The notes under the pieces are model-generated. The model worked only from the letters and a program-made list of their open reading frames with translations, ran no database searches and was not told where the DNA came from. Of a DNA stretch of 64,000 nt, positions 1-9,427 are shown one piece after another; the stretch's first letter is position 1; the number at the start of each line of letters is the position of its first letter. The stretch covers positions 103,336 to 167,335 of the forward strand of contig QWII01000040.1 in assembly GCA_021405325.1 (NCBI GenBank), read 5' to 3'. This DNA comes from Caldilinea sp. CFX5. Lineage in GTDB: Bacteria; Chloroflexota; Anaerolineae; Caldilineales; Caldilineaceae. Position numbers and translations under genes: made by a program.

Positions 1-1437
1 TGTCCCGGCGCCATCCACCAGACAGAGAATGGGGTCGCTGCTCGTCTTTAAGTTGACCGTTTCGATGGTGTAGGTGATGTTGGCCTGAGCGGTGAACTTG
101 ACCCAATCCTCGTCACCGGCGGGGTAGAAGGTGCGCGCCGGGTCGGTGGCGCCGACGGCCAGCGTCTTGGCGTTCTCCCGGCTGTTATCCGGCTCGAAGC
201 TGTCACCAGTGGCGCCACTGACTGGTTGCACCTGGATCGTGTAGTTGGTGCCGGCGCCGTAATCGCTCTTCAGATTGGTGGCTTCCACATAGTAGACGCC
301 GGTGCGCTCTGCCATAAATTCAACGATATTGCCCAGATTGTTCGCCTGGTCGGCGCTGCAACTGGCGCGTAGGCGCAGCTTGACATCGACATTGGCGCCG
401 CCATTGGTCGTGCTAACCCGATATTTGCTCCCCGCCGTCACCGGGAAGGTGAGCCAGTCGGCGTCGTTAGGTTTGCAAAAGGCGTGGGTTTGGGCGCTGC
501 TCAGGCTCAGTTGACCGGCGGCGCTACAGACATCATTGGTTTCATAGTTATCGGTACAGCCGGCATCACTCGTCACCTTAAGGCGGTAGTTGGTGGCTGT
601 ACCGTAGTTGTCATCTTTGTGGCGGACACGGACAAAGTAGACCCCATTGCTCGGCGCTTTGAATTCGATCTTAGCGCCACCGCCAAAGCTGGGCGCATTG
701 CAGCGGGGGTAGAGGGCCAGCGTCAGATCGGCATCGGCGCCGTCGGCGGTGGCCTCGATAAAGTAAGTCACATTGGCGACGCCCTGGAATTGCACCCAAT
801 CCAAGTCGGCGCCGGGGGTGCGCGCCAGGTTGTGTTGCTGCTCGGCGCCATCGGTGGTGATCGGCTTGGCCTGGGCGCAGGTATCGTCTTCCTCATAGGC
901 ATCGCCGCCACCGGATGGCGGCGTAGTCGGGGTCGGCGTTGGCGTCGGCTCGGTGGGATTCGGGTAGAGATTATTGGTTTCGTTGCTCTCGGCCACCTGA
1001 TTTTCCCACGCCGGATCGACATAGGCATAGACTTTGGCATTGGCGGCAGGGAAAGTCTGATCGGTGCGCGTCCAGGTGAAGCTGCTCTGGGGCGCCAAGG
1101 GAATGCCCTGGGTAAAGAGCGAAATGTAGGGCGTCGTCTTGCCCGGCGGCACTTCGTTGGGGTTGATGTACAGATAGACATTAAATTCGGCGGTGTCAGG
1201 GGTGGAGGCATCGCCCTGGTTTTTCACCACGACGGTAATATTCGCCAGTTGACCGGGGCCGGGATTGGGTGGCGAAATGGTCAAACTTTCAATGACCAGA
1301 TCGGGGCCGGCGGTAGGCGCCTGCTTCGGCAGAACCAGTTGAGTAGCACGGGCAGACGGTAAACGCCCCAAGAGCGGCAACAGCCCGATCAGACAAAGGA
1401 TTATACCAAGTTTGATAATCCGCATTGATAAGCGCAT
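1..1437 (-). CDS. Secreted CARDB and PPC-domain protein, cut by the window edge
   Basis: The frame is open from the ATG at 1437 to the left edge (479 codons seen), so the C-terminus is missing. An AGGAG lies 7-8 nt before the start. Residues 1-32 form a signal peptide. Residues about 40-155 are a CARDB-like adhesion fold (KNQG, then a paired WTRT and AESNETNN pattern close to the next gene downstream of it in coordinates). A Pro/Thr linker follows, then at least three PPC (bacterial pre-peptidase C-terminal) repeats, each opening with an acidic DDTC, TNDVC or DNS block and containing a D-W-(V/L) motif. PPC domains accompany secreted proteases, but no catalytic domain is visible in the part present. 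It is the last visible gene of a minus-strand run of secreted proteins. The function of the whole is unknown; CARDB and PPC calls are firm. Confidence 0.85.
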   Translation of the reverse strand, partial: MRLSMRIIKLGIILCLIGLLPLLGRLPSARATQLVLPKQAPTAGPDLVIESLTISPPNPGPGQLANITVVVKNQGDASTPDTAEFNVYLYINPNEVPPGKTTPYISLFTQGIPLAPQSSFTWTRTDQTFPAANAKVYAYVDPAWENQVAESNETNNLYPNPTEPTPTPTPTTPPSGGGDAYEEDDTCAQAKPITTDGAEQQHNLARTPGADLDWVQFQGVANVTYFIEATADGADADLTLALYPRCNAPSFGGGAKIEFKAPSNGVYFVRVRHKDDNYGTATNYRLKVTSDAGCTDNYETNDVCSAAGQLSLSSAQTHAFCKPNDADWLTFPVTAGSKYRVSTTNGGANVDVKLRLRASCSADQANNLGNIVEFMAERTGVYYVEATNLKSDYGAGTNYTIQVQPVSGATGDSFEPDNSRENAKTLAVGATDPARTFYPAGDEDWVKFTAQANITYTIETVNLKTSSDPILCLVDGAGT

Positions 1438-1472
1438 GATCTTTCTCCTGCTAGAATTGCGTAAGGCGGACA

Positions 1473-1581
1473 CACCAACGAATTTGGAAAGGAACGGATT
1501 TATCGTCCTTGTCGGTTGACTGCTTACGGCAAGGGCAATCACCCATACGCTAAAACTCCGCTGCTTCCCAAATCCGTTGTT
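1473..1581. repeat. Decayed inverted repeat of the AACAACGGATTT family
   Basis: An imperfect inverted repeat fills the gap between two secreted-protein genes. Its right arm ends AAATCCGTTGTT and its left arm begins CACCAACGAATTT. The arms match, with several differences, the arms of the tandemly duplicated element at 12911-13185, so this is a third, diverged copy. It may act as a terminator for the gene ending at 1627. The rest of the 1438-1626 gap shows nothing coding. Confidence 0.6.
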
Positions 1582-1626
1582 ATGTTCCCTATCACCCTGA
1601 AAAGCAACAACTACCCAATCTAATGC

Positions 1627-3870
1627 TCATTTTCTAACAATTGGGAGATAGCTGCTATTTTTCATGGCGCCCAGCGGCGGTTGTTCTTTGCTAACCAGCG
1701 TGACGCCCTCGGCGCGCAGCAGGACGCTGCCATTGGCGCCGGCCAGATCGACGCCGGCGCTGCCGTCCAGCACCGGGGTGAGTTGGCTACCGGCGGTGGC
1801 GGCTTTCAGGCGCACTTTGAGGGTGGCAACGGGGCGGACGGCGGCAATCGGCTGGTCGGGAGCCAGGATCACCAGGAAACGTAGCGTACCGGCGTGGTTG
1901 TCCACCGCGCTTTGCAGCAGCAGTGTCGATGGATTATTGCTCAGGTCAAGCGCCAGCACTTCCAAGCTGCCGGCGGCAAAGGTATAGTAGCCGGTGACGG
2001 CCAGCACCGGGTCGCCCTCCCCCGGATCGACATAGAGCGGGAGCGACAGAACGGTGTGAAGCTCACTGCTGATGGTCAAGGGCGGACTGTTGGTCAGGGA
2101 CGGCGCGGCGAAGGTCAGACGCGCCTGGGGTTGGGCGCCGGCGCCGATGGGGGCCGGCACTTTGTCCGGCGCGGCATAGACGCGATCCCCCGCAGCATTA
2201 AAGTTGGCGACCAGCAGGGCGGCGTCGCGCGCCGTGATGCAATCGTCGGTTTCATCAAGATCGGCGTTTGCTACATAGCCCGCGGCGCCGGCGCACTGGT
2301 TGAGCGCGCCGCTCAGGATGCCAAAGTCAATGGTTCCAATGCGGTTATCGCTGCGGTCATGCTCCACATCCCCTTCCAGCAACGTGCCAAGGTAGAGGCG
2401 GTTCTCGCCCGGCTGCAATTCGACCAGACGAATGGCGCTGCCCAGCGTATGATCGCCTTTGACCCGCACGGTATAGCGCCCAATCGGCAGGTCAGCCAGG
2501 ATGAAGCGCCCCTGCTCATCAGTCGTGACCCGTTGGCGGATCGCCGGTTGTTCGCTGTTTTCCAGGTCAGTCAGACTGAGCGTCAGCGGAATGCGCCACG
2601 CCTTGTGCGGTTTGGGTGGACGCCCTTGCAGATCGACCTGGCCCAGGATTGTCGCGCCGGCGGCGTTGTCGGTGATATACACGACGCCGTCATTGGCCGC
2701 TTGCAGGATGCTGCCATTGGCGCCGGTGATGTCGGTGGCCGGAAAGGTGTTGAGGAAGGTGATGGCAGTGCCGGCGGCGGGGGTCGTGCGCTTGGCTTTG
2801 ACGACCAGCGACAACACCGCAAAGGGTTCGTCCAGCGCCTGGTTGAGACCACCCACCGCGTACTGAAATTCGCCGGTGGTCGGGTCAAAACGGGGGGCTT
2901 CCATCACCTGGGCCAGCCCCGTAGTGCGGCTGAGGACGCCGGTCAGTTCGAGGTAGGCAGGGTCCACTTTGCCATGCAGTTGTACACCGTTGACCGCCGT
3001 CTGTCCTGGCGTCACGACAATATCAAAAGTACGTTGTCGATTGATCAGCAAGGTGACGGGCGAAGGGACGACCGCGAGTGTAGCATCTTTGCGGCCAGTA
3101 CGTTCGACGGTGAAGCCATTACTGCGCCGGATCACCTCTTGCCCGACGGTGTAGGTGGTGGTGATAGTGATGGGACGCAACCCCACCGCTGCATTAGCGC
3201 CGATCTGTAATTTCACGCTGAGCCGGGTCGGGCTGGTGACAGTGAGCGCTTGCACAGTAATGGCCGGGCCAAAGTCGGCGGTGGTGGCGCCGGTGAGAAA
3301 GTGGCTGTTGGTGGCCGTAACGGTGACTGTCACCGGTGCGCCGGCGACGGCTTGCGCCGGCTCCACGGCTGTGATGGAAGGCGTCGCCAGGGTGGGAAAG
3401 CGATTGTTCTGCTCATTGCTTTCGGCAACCCGGTCTTCCCACGGCGGGTCAACCCAGACATAAAGCTGCGGGTTGGCCTTAGTAAAGGTGTGGGCGGTGC
3501 GCGTCCAGGTGTAGAGACCACCCGGCGCCAGCGGCGCCTCAAAGAAAAGTTCGCTGGTGGTCGGAGTGGTGGCGGTGGGGACCGTCGTGGCGGGGTCAAC
3601 ATAGAGATAGGTGTGAAAACCGGCGGTCGTCGTGAGACTGCCCTGGTTTTTGATCACCATGATAATGTCCCCCGTGGCGCCGGCGGCAGGATTGGTGGGG
3701 CTAAGGATGACGCGGCTGACAATCAGATCCGGGGCCGCCGGCGGGGCCGCGGCATGGACGGCGGTCGCCCCGACGCCCCGCAATGACCAGACGCCGGCAG
3801 TACATAAGAGGGCGAAGCAGAAACAGGCCAGGGCGAAACGGGAAACAATTGATAAATTCGGTTGTTGCAT
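1627..3870 (-). CDS. Secreted CARDB / cohesin-like / dockerin-like scaffold protein
   Basis: This 747-residue protein has a signal peptide (about 1-40). In order it then shows a CARDB-like domain (about 47-150), an IPT-like immunoglobulin fold (about 163-255), a cohesin-like beta-sandwich (about 262-400), a Cna-B/SpaA-like domain (about 405-495), a dockerin-like pair of calcium loops (about 498-560, with a second loop of DLDETDDCITARDAALL type), and a second cohesin-like sandwich (about 580-735). The last residues are YLPIVRK, a tail shared with six other secreted proteins here. Cohesin and dockerin normally bind each other, so carrying both suggests self-assembly or docking of the dockerin-bearing protease encoded at 6583-9105; this is inference. 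It is a paralogue of the 4076-6568 gene over most of its length. No catalytic domain is seen. The domain calls come from motif reading and are approximate. Confidence 0.82.
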   Translation of the reverse strand: MQQPNLSIVSRFALACFCFALLCTAGVWSLRGVGATAVHAAAPPAAPDLIVSRVILSPTNPAAGATGDIIMVIKNQGSLTTTAGFHTYLYVDPATTVPTATTPTTSELFFEAPLAPGGLYTWTRTAHTFTKANPQLYVWVDPPWEDRVAESNEQNNRFPTLATPSITAVEPAQAVAGAPVTVTVTATNSHFLTGATTADFGPAITVQALTVTSPTRLSVKLQIGANAAVGLRPITITTTYTVGQEVIRRSNGFTVERTGRKDATLAVVPSPVTLLINRQRTFDIVVTPGQTAVNGVQLHGKVDPAYLELTGVLSRTTGLAQVMEAPRFDPTTGEFQYAVGGLNQALDEPFAVLSLVVKAKRTTPAAGTAITFLNTFPATDITGANGSILQAANDGVVYITDNAAGATILGQVDLQGRPPKPHKAWRIPLTLSLTDLENSEQPAIRQRVTTDEQGRFILADLPIGRYTVRVKGDHTLGSAIRLVELQPGENRLYLGTLLEGDVEHDRSDNRIGTIDFGILSGALNQCAGAAGYVANADLDETDDCITARDAALLVANFNAAGDRVYAAPDKVPAPIGAGAQPQARLTFAAPSLTNSPPLTISSELHTVLSLPLYVDPGEGDPVLAVTGYYTFAAGSLEVLALDLSNNPSTLLLQSAVDNHAGTLRFLVILAPDQPIAAVRPVATLKVRLKAATAGSQLTPVLDGSAGVDLAGANGSVLLRAEGVTLVSKEQPPLGAMKNSSYLPIVRK

Positions 3871-3893
3871 GGGTTGGCTCCCTACGATAACTT

Positions 3894-4056
3894 GTCCCGT
3901 AGGGACGCCTACGTTTGGGGATGTTCATTCACCCAAATCGCCCGCCCTGCTCCGAGCCAGTCCGTGACTGGCGACCGAACCGCCAGTCACGGACTGGCTC
4001 GGAGCAGGGCGGATTGGTTGTCGCTCTCATTCTGAACGCAGGCGTCCCTACGGGAC
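3894..4056. repeat. Nested palindrome between two scaffold genes
   Basis: Two palindromes are nested. The inner one has perfect 32-bp arms (3942-3973 and 3981-4012) with a 7-nt loop and contains the core AGCCAGTCCGTGACTGGC. The outer arms (3894-3915 and 4035-4056) match at 21 of 22 positions and themselves contain the small hairpin GTCCC-TAC-GGGAC, of which a further single copy is seen near 52528. The structure follows the stop of the 4076 gene and could terminate its transcript, though no T-run follows. Confidence 0.8.
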
Positions 4057-4075
4057 GGGTGGCAGGTTTTCTAGT

Positions 4076-6568
4076 TTACCGACGCACGATGGGCAGTAAG
4101 ACCCGGTTGCTGCCGGCGACCCCGGCGGCCATGACGCTGCCGTTGATGCCGGCGATGTTGGTGTCACGCGGGCCGCCGACGATGGCGGTGAGCAGGGCGC
4201 CGCTGGGGGTGGCCTTGATCTTCACCTGGAAGATGGCGATCTGGAGCCGCTGCCGCACGGAGCTGCCATAGGGGGCGCTGGCGCTGAACTTGACTGTGCC
4301 TTGCGTGTTGTCAATCACCGGCTCCAACAGGACGTTGGGCAAGCCGCCGGTGAGAACCACCTTCACCACCTCCACTGCTGCCGGATCAAAGCGGTAGTGG
4401 GCCGTGACGCCGACCACAGCATCGCCATTGCGCGGGTCAACGTAGAGCGGCAGATCGATGGTAGCGCCGACGCCAACCACGGCTGGGGTTTCCAACGCCA
4501 GCACCGCCTGTTTGTTGGACAAGGGCATCGGGGCTGGGATGCGGGTGGGCGAGTCGTAGGCGATGTCACCCTGTTTGTTAAAGTTGGGGGACAAGAGGCC
4601 AAAGTCTTCGACGGTGACACAATCATCGGTCTCATTCAGGTCGGCATTGGCGCGATAGCCGCTGTCACCTTTGCACTTGTCATAGGAACCGCTCAAGAGA
4701 CCAAAGTCGGCAATCTGCACCGCGTTGCCGGTGTTGCTGGTGTCGATGTCCCCTTCCAAGAGGGTGCCGAAGAAGATTTTATTGACACCGGCCACCAACG
4801 CCGCACTGCGAATCTGGTTCGCCAGGGTATGATCGCCCTTGATGCGCAACTTGTACGAGCCGACGGGCAGATTGTTCAGGGTAAATTCCCCTTTGTCGTC
4901 GGAGGTGACAAGATAGACCGTCGGGTTACTGGTGCCTTCAAGCGTCATCTCCAGCGTGAGCGGGATCGACCAGGCCAGGTTGGGTTTGGCCGGACGCCCT
5001 TGCAGATCGACCTTACCTTGCAATGTTGCCATGCCGCCATTGCCGCCACCGATGATCACCACACCGTCGCGGGCCGCTTCCATGATGCTGCCGCCGGGGC
5101 CGGCAATGTCGGTGGGCGGGGCGGTGTTGAGGAAGGTGATCGGCGTGCCGCTGGCGCTGGTGCTTTTCAACGCCTCCATTTCCAGGGTCAGCACGGTAAA
5201 GGGTTCGGCAATGGTGCGGCCCAGGACGCCGGCGCCAAAGCGGAAGAGGCCGGTGGTGGCATCAAATTGCAGCGGGTCCAACTCTTCACCCAACTGGCTG
5301 GCGCCTTTGGTCACGGTGGTCAGCCGCAGGTAAGCCGGGTCAACCCGACCGTGAATTTGCACGCCATTCATGGGCGTTGTACCAGGGGACAACACAATGC
5401 TCAGGGTAGCCTTGGCGCCAACGGTCAGGTTGGCCGGCGAGGGGTCAACATAGAGGGTGGCCGCACCCGGTTCCTCTTGCACCACATTGACGCGGAAGCC
5501 GTCGGCTTTGGTCGCCGCCACATTACCGGCGGTGAGCGTCACATCCCGTTCGCCGGGGGTGGCATTGGCGGCAATAGCGATCTCCACCACGGCCTGGGTC
5601 GGGCTGATGACGGCGACATTCTTGATGGTGATGCCGGCGCCAAAGTCAGCATCGGTGCGCCCGACGACAAAGTTGGTGTTCTTGCCCTGAACCGTTACCG
5701 TGGTGGTGAGGCCGGGGCGACCATTGTCGGGGTCAATCGCCGTCAGTTCGGGCGTCGGGCCGACAGTGTAGACCGTAAAGCCGGCCGTTTTGGTCACCAC
5801 TTCGTTGCCGGTGGTGATGGTGACAGTGCGCGGGCCGGGTTCAGCATCGGCGGCCACGGCCAGGGTGGCGACCAACTCGGTCTTGCTCTTGACCACCAGG
5901 TTGCTCACGGCAATATCTTCGCCAAAGTCGGCGGTGGTCTGGTTGGCAGTGAAGACGGTGTGGAGGCCGGTCACGGTGACATCCAGGGTTTTGTCCACCT
6001 CGCTGCCGCTCGGTTGCAGACTGGTCAGTTCCGGGCGTTCGCCGTCCACAATGTCGAGGGCGCCATTGGTGACATTGACCGGCACCGCGGTCGGTGTTGT
6101 GCCGCCGCCGACCAGCGTGGTCTTGGTGGTGTTAAAGGTCAGGGCAGTGTTGCCGCGGGCCTGGGGGGTGGTGGTATAGTCCACCTTCAAAATCGCGCCG
6201 TTGCCGGGGGTGACGCTCTGCGATCCCAACACATAGAAGAGGACCTTCACCTTGACATTGGCCGGGTCGCTGGCATCCTGCGCCAGGGTCACTTGATACC
6301 CATTGAGGCGGCTGTCGGGCTGGGCATTGGTCACTTGCAGACCGATGGTCGAATCATAGGAAAAGTGGATCTCGCCGGCGGCGATCGCCACGGCGTTGTT
6401 CATCCGCAGCGGGAAGGAGCCGGTGGCGCCGGGGGCGGCGCTGACCGTATCCAGGGTTAACTGATTGCCGCTCTGGGCCGCCGCCTGTTGCACCGGGAGA
6501 AAGGTGGACAGGAGGGCCAGGAGGAGGAACAACGTTGGTAAATAGGTTGCTGATAGGCGGGTACGCAT
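4076..6568 (-). CDS. Secreted cohesin-like / dockerin-like repeat scaffold protein
   Basis: An 830-residue protein with a signal peptide (about 1-31, ending AAAQSG). It has three cohesin-like sandwiches (about 33-170, 372-500 and 700-825), two IPT-like domains (about 175-265 and 272-365, each with a TADFG motif), a Cna-B-like domain (about 515-605) and a dockerin-like module (about 610-690) with two calcium loops (second loop of DLNETDDCVTVEDFGLL type). It ends VLLPIVRR. The start lies 14 nt after the stop of the subtilase gene upstream, so the two are probably cotranscribed. That pairing of a dockerin-tailed protease with a multi-cohesin protein suggests cell-surface or secreted assembly of the protease; the binding itself is inferred. 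A long open frame on the opposite strand is a codon-bias shadow. Confidence 0.83.
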   Translation of the reverse strand: MRTRLSATYLPTLFLLLALLSTFLPVQQAAAQSGNQLTLDTVSAAPGATGSFPLRMNNAVAIAAGEIHFSYDSTIGLQVTNAQPDSRLNGYQVTLAQDASDPANVKVKVLFYVLGSQSVTPGNGAILKVDYTTTPQARGNTALTFNTTKTTLVGGGTTPTAVPVNVTNGALDIVDGERPELTSLQPSGSEVDKTLDVTVTGLHTVFTANQTTADFGEDIAVSNLVVKSKTELVATLAVAADAEPGPRTVTITTGNEVVTKTAGFTVYTVGPTPELTAIDPDNGRPGLTTTVTVQGKNTNFVVGRTDADFGAGITIKNVAVISPTQAVVEIAIAANATPGERDVTLTAGNVAATKADGFRVNVVQEEPGAATLYVDPSPANLTVGAKATLSIVLSPGTTPMNGVQIHGRVDPAYLRLTTVTKGASQLGEELDPLQFDATTGLFRFGAGVLGRTIAEPFTVLTLEMEALKSTSASGTPITFLNTAPPTDIAGPGGSIMEAARDGVVIIGGGNGGMATLQGKVDLQGRPAKPNLAWSIPLTLEMTLEGTSNPTVYLVTSDDKGEFTLNNLPVGSYKLRIKGDHTLANQIRSAALVAGVNKIFFGTLLEGDIDTSNTGNAVQIADFGLLSGSYDKCKGDSGYRANADLNETDDCVTVEDFGLLSPNFNKQGDIAYDSPTRIPAPMPLSNKQAVLALETPAVVGVGATIDLPLYVDPRNGDAVVGVTAHYRFDPAAVEVVKVVLTGGLPNVLLEPVIDNTQGTVKFSASAPYGSSVRQRLQIAIFQVKIKATPSGALLTAIVGGPRDTNIAGINGSVMAAGVAGSNRVLLPIVRR

Positions 6569-6582
6569 GGGTGGAGGCTCCT

Positions 6583-9105
6583 TTAGCCGATGATGATGTT
6601 GATGACCTGTTGCAGATCGACAATGTTCCAGGTGTTATCGCGATTGAGGTCGCCACGTGTCCACCACTCGCGGGGGTAGAGGGTGAAGTCCGGGTTGTCG
6701 CTGCGCAGAATCATGTTGATAAGCACCTGCAGGTCCACAATGTTGACCGTGCGGTCACAATTGATGTCGCCGGTGATGACACAGTTGTCGCTGGCGCCTT
6801 GGTAGTCAACCACCAGGGCAAAGGGCTGGGTGCCGCCGGGCAAATTGGGGTTGGGGCTGACCGGCACATTGGTTCCCCGCACTTCCACCGTCCAGATGCC
6901 GGGGGCCGCGGTTTGGATGTAGACATTTTCCACATTGTTGGTGCGATCGGCTTGCCCGCCGCCCTGCAACGTCCAGCCGCCGCCAAAGTGGTTGCCGATA
7001 TAGGTAACCGCTTCGGGCGAGGTGACAACCAGATCCAGGTTATTGACCAGATCGGGGCCAGCCGCCGGGTTGCCGGGGGCATCGTTCCAGACCAGCGTAA
7101 TCTTCAAGGGACCGCCGCCGCCGGGGATGGTGTAGCTGTAGCGGGCGACGTTGCCGGTGGCGACGCCGGTGGGGTCATCGACAAATTGCGCCGTCTTATC
7201 GGTGGCATTGACCAGGTTGATCCGCCCCCAGCCCTCATGGACGTTGGGGATCGGGAAGCGGTTGTCGTTGACGCCGTCGTTGTTCTCATCCAGCACGTCC
7301 ACCGCTGAGTTGATCAAGGTGGCCTTAATCAAGGCCGAGCTAGGCGTGACCTGATGCGCTTCCTGATAAAATTCCCGCACAATGGCCGCGGCGCCAGTGA
7401 CAATGGGCGCCGCCATCGAGGTGCCGCCAAAATATTTGTAATGCTCATTGAAGGGCAGCCCATCGCCGTCTTCCTGGTAAGCATTATTCTGCGGGTTGAC
7501 CGGGTCGTTGTTATAGCCCCGTTGGTACAGATCCGAATAGCCGGAGAGAATCCAGGTGCCGGGCGCCACTATGTCGGGCTTGATGCGGCCATCACGCGTC
7601 GGCCCGCGACTGGAGAAGGCGGCCATCTGTTCGGCATTGCCGGCGGAAAGGTCGCTGCGCAACGGCTCTTGCGGGAAGCGGGTCGAACCCCAAGGGTCGA
7701 TCACATTCCGCCCCCCCATCTGGGCGCACGATTGGCCGTTGACTTCAGAGAGATAATCGCCCGGCAAGCTGGTGTCACAGGGGAAGCCATCGGCGCGGGC
7801 ATTTTCGCTGGCGCCGACCGTGATGACGTTTTTGGCCGTGCCTGGCGCACCTACCGAGCCGTTATCCACAATGCCATCGCCATTGCGATCAACGCCACTG
7901 TTACCGGCGGAAAAGACAATGGTCATGTCGGAAACCTGGTGCAAAAAGGCATCAGTGCGCGCCGAGCGGGCCGTATAGGCGCCGGCCGCCGACGCACCCC
8001 AGGAATTGTTATGAATGCGGGCGCCGGCCTGATAGGCTTGCTGATAGAGCTGGGCCACATCTTGCGGCAACCCAATCAGGCGATAGCCGTCATCGACTGT
8101 CTCGCTTTTGCAGGCGGACTTGACAATGACGTAGTTTTCCACTGCCTGGAAGACCAACTCGGCATCGGGCGCCACCCCGCGACCTACGCCATTTGGCCCG
8201 GCCAACCCCGCGCCGAGCGCCGAAACGGCCACATGGGTGCCGTGACCGCTCTCCACATCCTGGGTGCCGTCATCGACAATGCTGGCAATACAATTGTCAT
8301 CGATCACACCGGGCCAGTTGAAGATCTCGCGGATGCGGCGATTGGGAATGTCGGGGAACTCCTCGATCTTGTCGCCCCGATCCAGACCGGAGTCGACCAC
8401 GCCGATGACTTGGTTCTGGCCGGTGTAGCCATTGGCATGAACCGTGTTGGCGCCGACAATGACACCGCCGCCATATTCATTGTGGGATTCCACCGGCAGA
8501 TTCTCTTCAATCCAGGCCACATCGCTCACTTTAGCAATGGCCTTCACCTGCGGCCCGTTGGCGCTGACCACCAGCACATCGTTCTGACGACTCAAGACGG
8601 GAATGTTCTGGGCAATGAGCGCCTGGGCGACCGCTTTGGCGTCGGCGCCGGGGTGGACCAGGACGGTATAGGTTTTCAGCGTGCCGGCATCCAGCGCCAG
8701 GTTGAATTTATAGCCCGGCTGGTAGGGATCGACAAAGCGCACAGTGGTCTGGCTCTTCACCTGATTCGCCTGCTCCGGCGTCATGCGGGTGACAAAGGCG
8801 TTGTCGGGGATATATTCCAACAATTGGGCGCCGGTGGCAAGGACGGCGGACTTCCAGGCGCCCTGCACCGGCCCGGCAAATTGCACCAGGTAATAGGCGG
8901 GCTGACCGGCGGGTAAGGCGCCCAGGGTCAATTCCGGGTCAAGCGGCAGCGCCGTCTGACCGGGGGTAAAGGCGCCGACTTCCAACTGAATGGTGGACGG
9001 CGGTTGCTGCGCCACTGGGGCGGCATAGCCGGTGGCAGGCGCCATGTTCAGCAGCAGTGAACAAGCGCCGAGCAAGGCAAGGGCTTTGTAGAATGATTTG
9101 CGCAT
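6583..9105 (-). CDS. Secreted subtilisin-like serine protease (S8) with C-terminal dockerin
   Basis: This 840-residue preproprotein has a signal peptide (about 1-29), a propeptide region to about residue 200, and an S8 catalytic domain. The catalytic triad reads as Asp238 (GVVDSGLD), His288 (GHGTHVA) and Ser563 (GGTSMAAP), all intact. The catalytic domain is followed by a proprotein-convertase-like beta-sandwich (about 650-770) and a classic type I dockerin (about 775-840, with paired loops GDINCDRTVNIVDLQ and GDLNRDNTWNIVDLQ). The dockerin ends the protein; the LPxxxR-type tail seen on its neighbours is absent, as if the dockerin replaces it. The gene lies 14 nt upstream of the multi-cohesin gene. 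It should degrade proteins outside the cell, and dockerin-cohesin retention on a scaffold is the likely reason for the tail. The family call is secure; the substrate is unknown. Confidence 0.93.
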   Translation of the reverse strand: MRKSFYKALALLGACSLLLNMAPATGYAAPVAQQPPSTIQLEVGAFTPGQTALPLDPELTLGALPAGQPAYYLVQFAGPVQGAWKSAVLATGAQLLEYIPDNAFVTRMTPEQANQVKSQTTVRFVDPYQPGYKFNLALDAGTLKTYTVLVHPGADAKAVAQALIAQNIPVLSRQNDVLVVSANGPQVKAIAKVSDVAWIEENLPVESHNEYGGGVIVGANTVHANGYTGQNQVIGVVDSGLDRGDKIEEFPDIPNRRIREIFNWPGVIDDNCIASIVDDGTQDVESGHGTHVAVSALGAGLAGPNGVGRGVAPDAELVFQAVENYVIVKSACKSETVDDGYRLIGLPQDVAQLYQQAYQAGARIHNNSWGASAAGAYTARSARTDAFLHQVSDMTIVFSAGNSGVDRNGDGIVDNGSVGAPGTAKNVITVGASENARADGFPCDTSLPGDYLSEVNGQSCAQMGGRNVIDPWGSTRFPQEPLRSDLSAGNAEQMAAFSSRGPTRDGRIKPDIVAPGTWILSGYSDLYQRGYNNDPVNPQNNAYQEDGDGLPFNEHYKYFGGTSMAAPIVTGAAAIVREFYQEAHQVTPSSALIKATLINSAVDVLDENNDGVNDNRFPIPNVHEGWGRINLVNATDKTAQFVDDPTGVATGNVARYSYTIPGGGGPLKITLVWNDAPGNPAAGPDLVNNLDLVVTSPEAVTYIGNHFGGGWTLQGGGQADRTNNVENVYIQTAAPGIWTVEVRGTNVPVSPNPNLPGGTQPFALVVDYQGASDNCVITGDINCDRTVNIVDLQVLINMILRSDNPDFTLYPREWWTRGDLNRDNTWNIVDLQQVINIIIG

Positions 9106-9172
9106 GAACCTCTCTCCTTCGGGGTCGATGCTGGGCCGGCCGGTGCGCCGGCAGTCGTGGATACGATTCCTC

Positions 9173-9247
9173 CCGCTCGTAGCCGCCTAAAAGGCAACCG
9201 GTGACTGGCGTTTGGGCGCCGGTTGCCTTTTAGGCGGCTACGAGCGG
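9173..9247. repeat. Perfect 29-bp-arm palindrome upstream of the subtilase gene
   Basis: Arms 9173-9201 and 9219-9247 are exact reverse complements with a 17-nt loop. The loop contains TGACTGGCG, and the arms begin CCGCTCGTAGCCG, linking it to the CGCTCnTAGCC palindrome family found elsewhere in the window. It sits in the leader region of the minus-strand subtilase gene. Confidence 0.8.
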
Positions 9248-9341
9248 ACGGGGGTATTGTGCTTGTTTGTGTAGAACCGGTTCTGTTTTCATCTAATGCC
9301 GGCAGGAGCGGTTTTTGCACATGGGTGGGGACGAACACCAA

Positions 9342-9383
9342 AAAAGGAGTGACTGGTCATTGTGCTGACCAGTCACTCCTTTT
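9342..9383 (-). terminator. Intrinsic terminator after the LRR pseudo-peptidase gene
   Basis: An 18-bp perfect stem (9366-9383 with 9342-9359) and a 6-nt loop lie 45 nt past the stop of the 9428 gene. Read on the minus strand the stem is followed by a run of six T residues, the classic intrinsic terminator form. This is the best T-run terminator in the minus-strand cluster and splits it into at least two transcription units. Confidence 0.8.
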
Positions 9384-9427
9384 CCTGAGACTTGTTGAAG
9401 GGGGAGAGGAGAAGACTAAAGTCTTTA

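Noticed and set aside
4301..6460. A 719-codon open frame on the plus strand opposite the multi-cohesin gene
   Set aside because: It has the Gly/Ala/Val-rich look of an antisense shadow created by codon bias, no signal peptide or domain, and no ribosome site; the minus-strand frame shows clear domains.
7354..8916. A 520-codon plus-strand frame opposite the subtilase
   Set aside because: The opposite strand encodes an intact S8 catalytic triad and dockerin; this frame has no recognisable motif.
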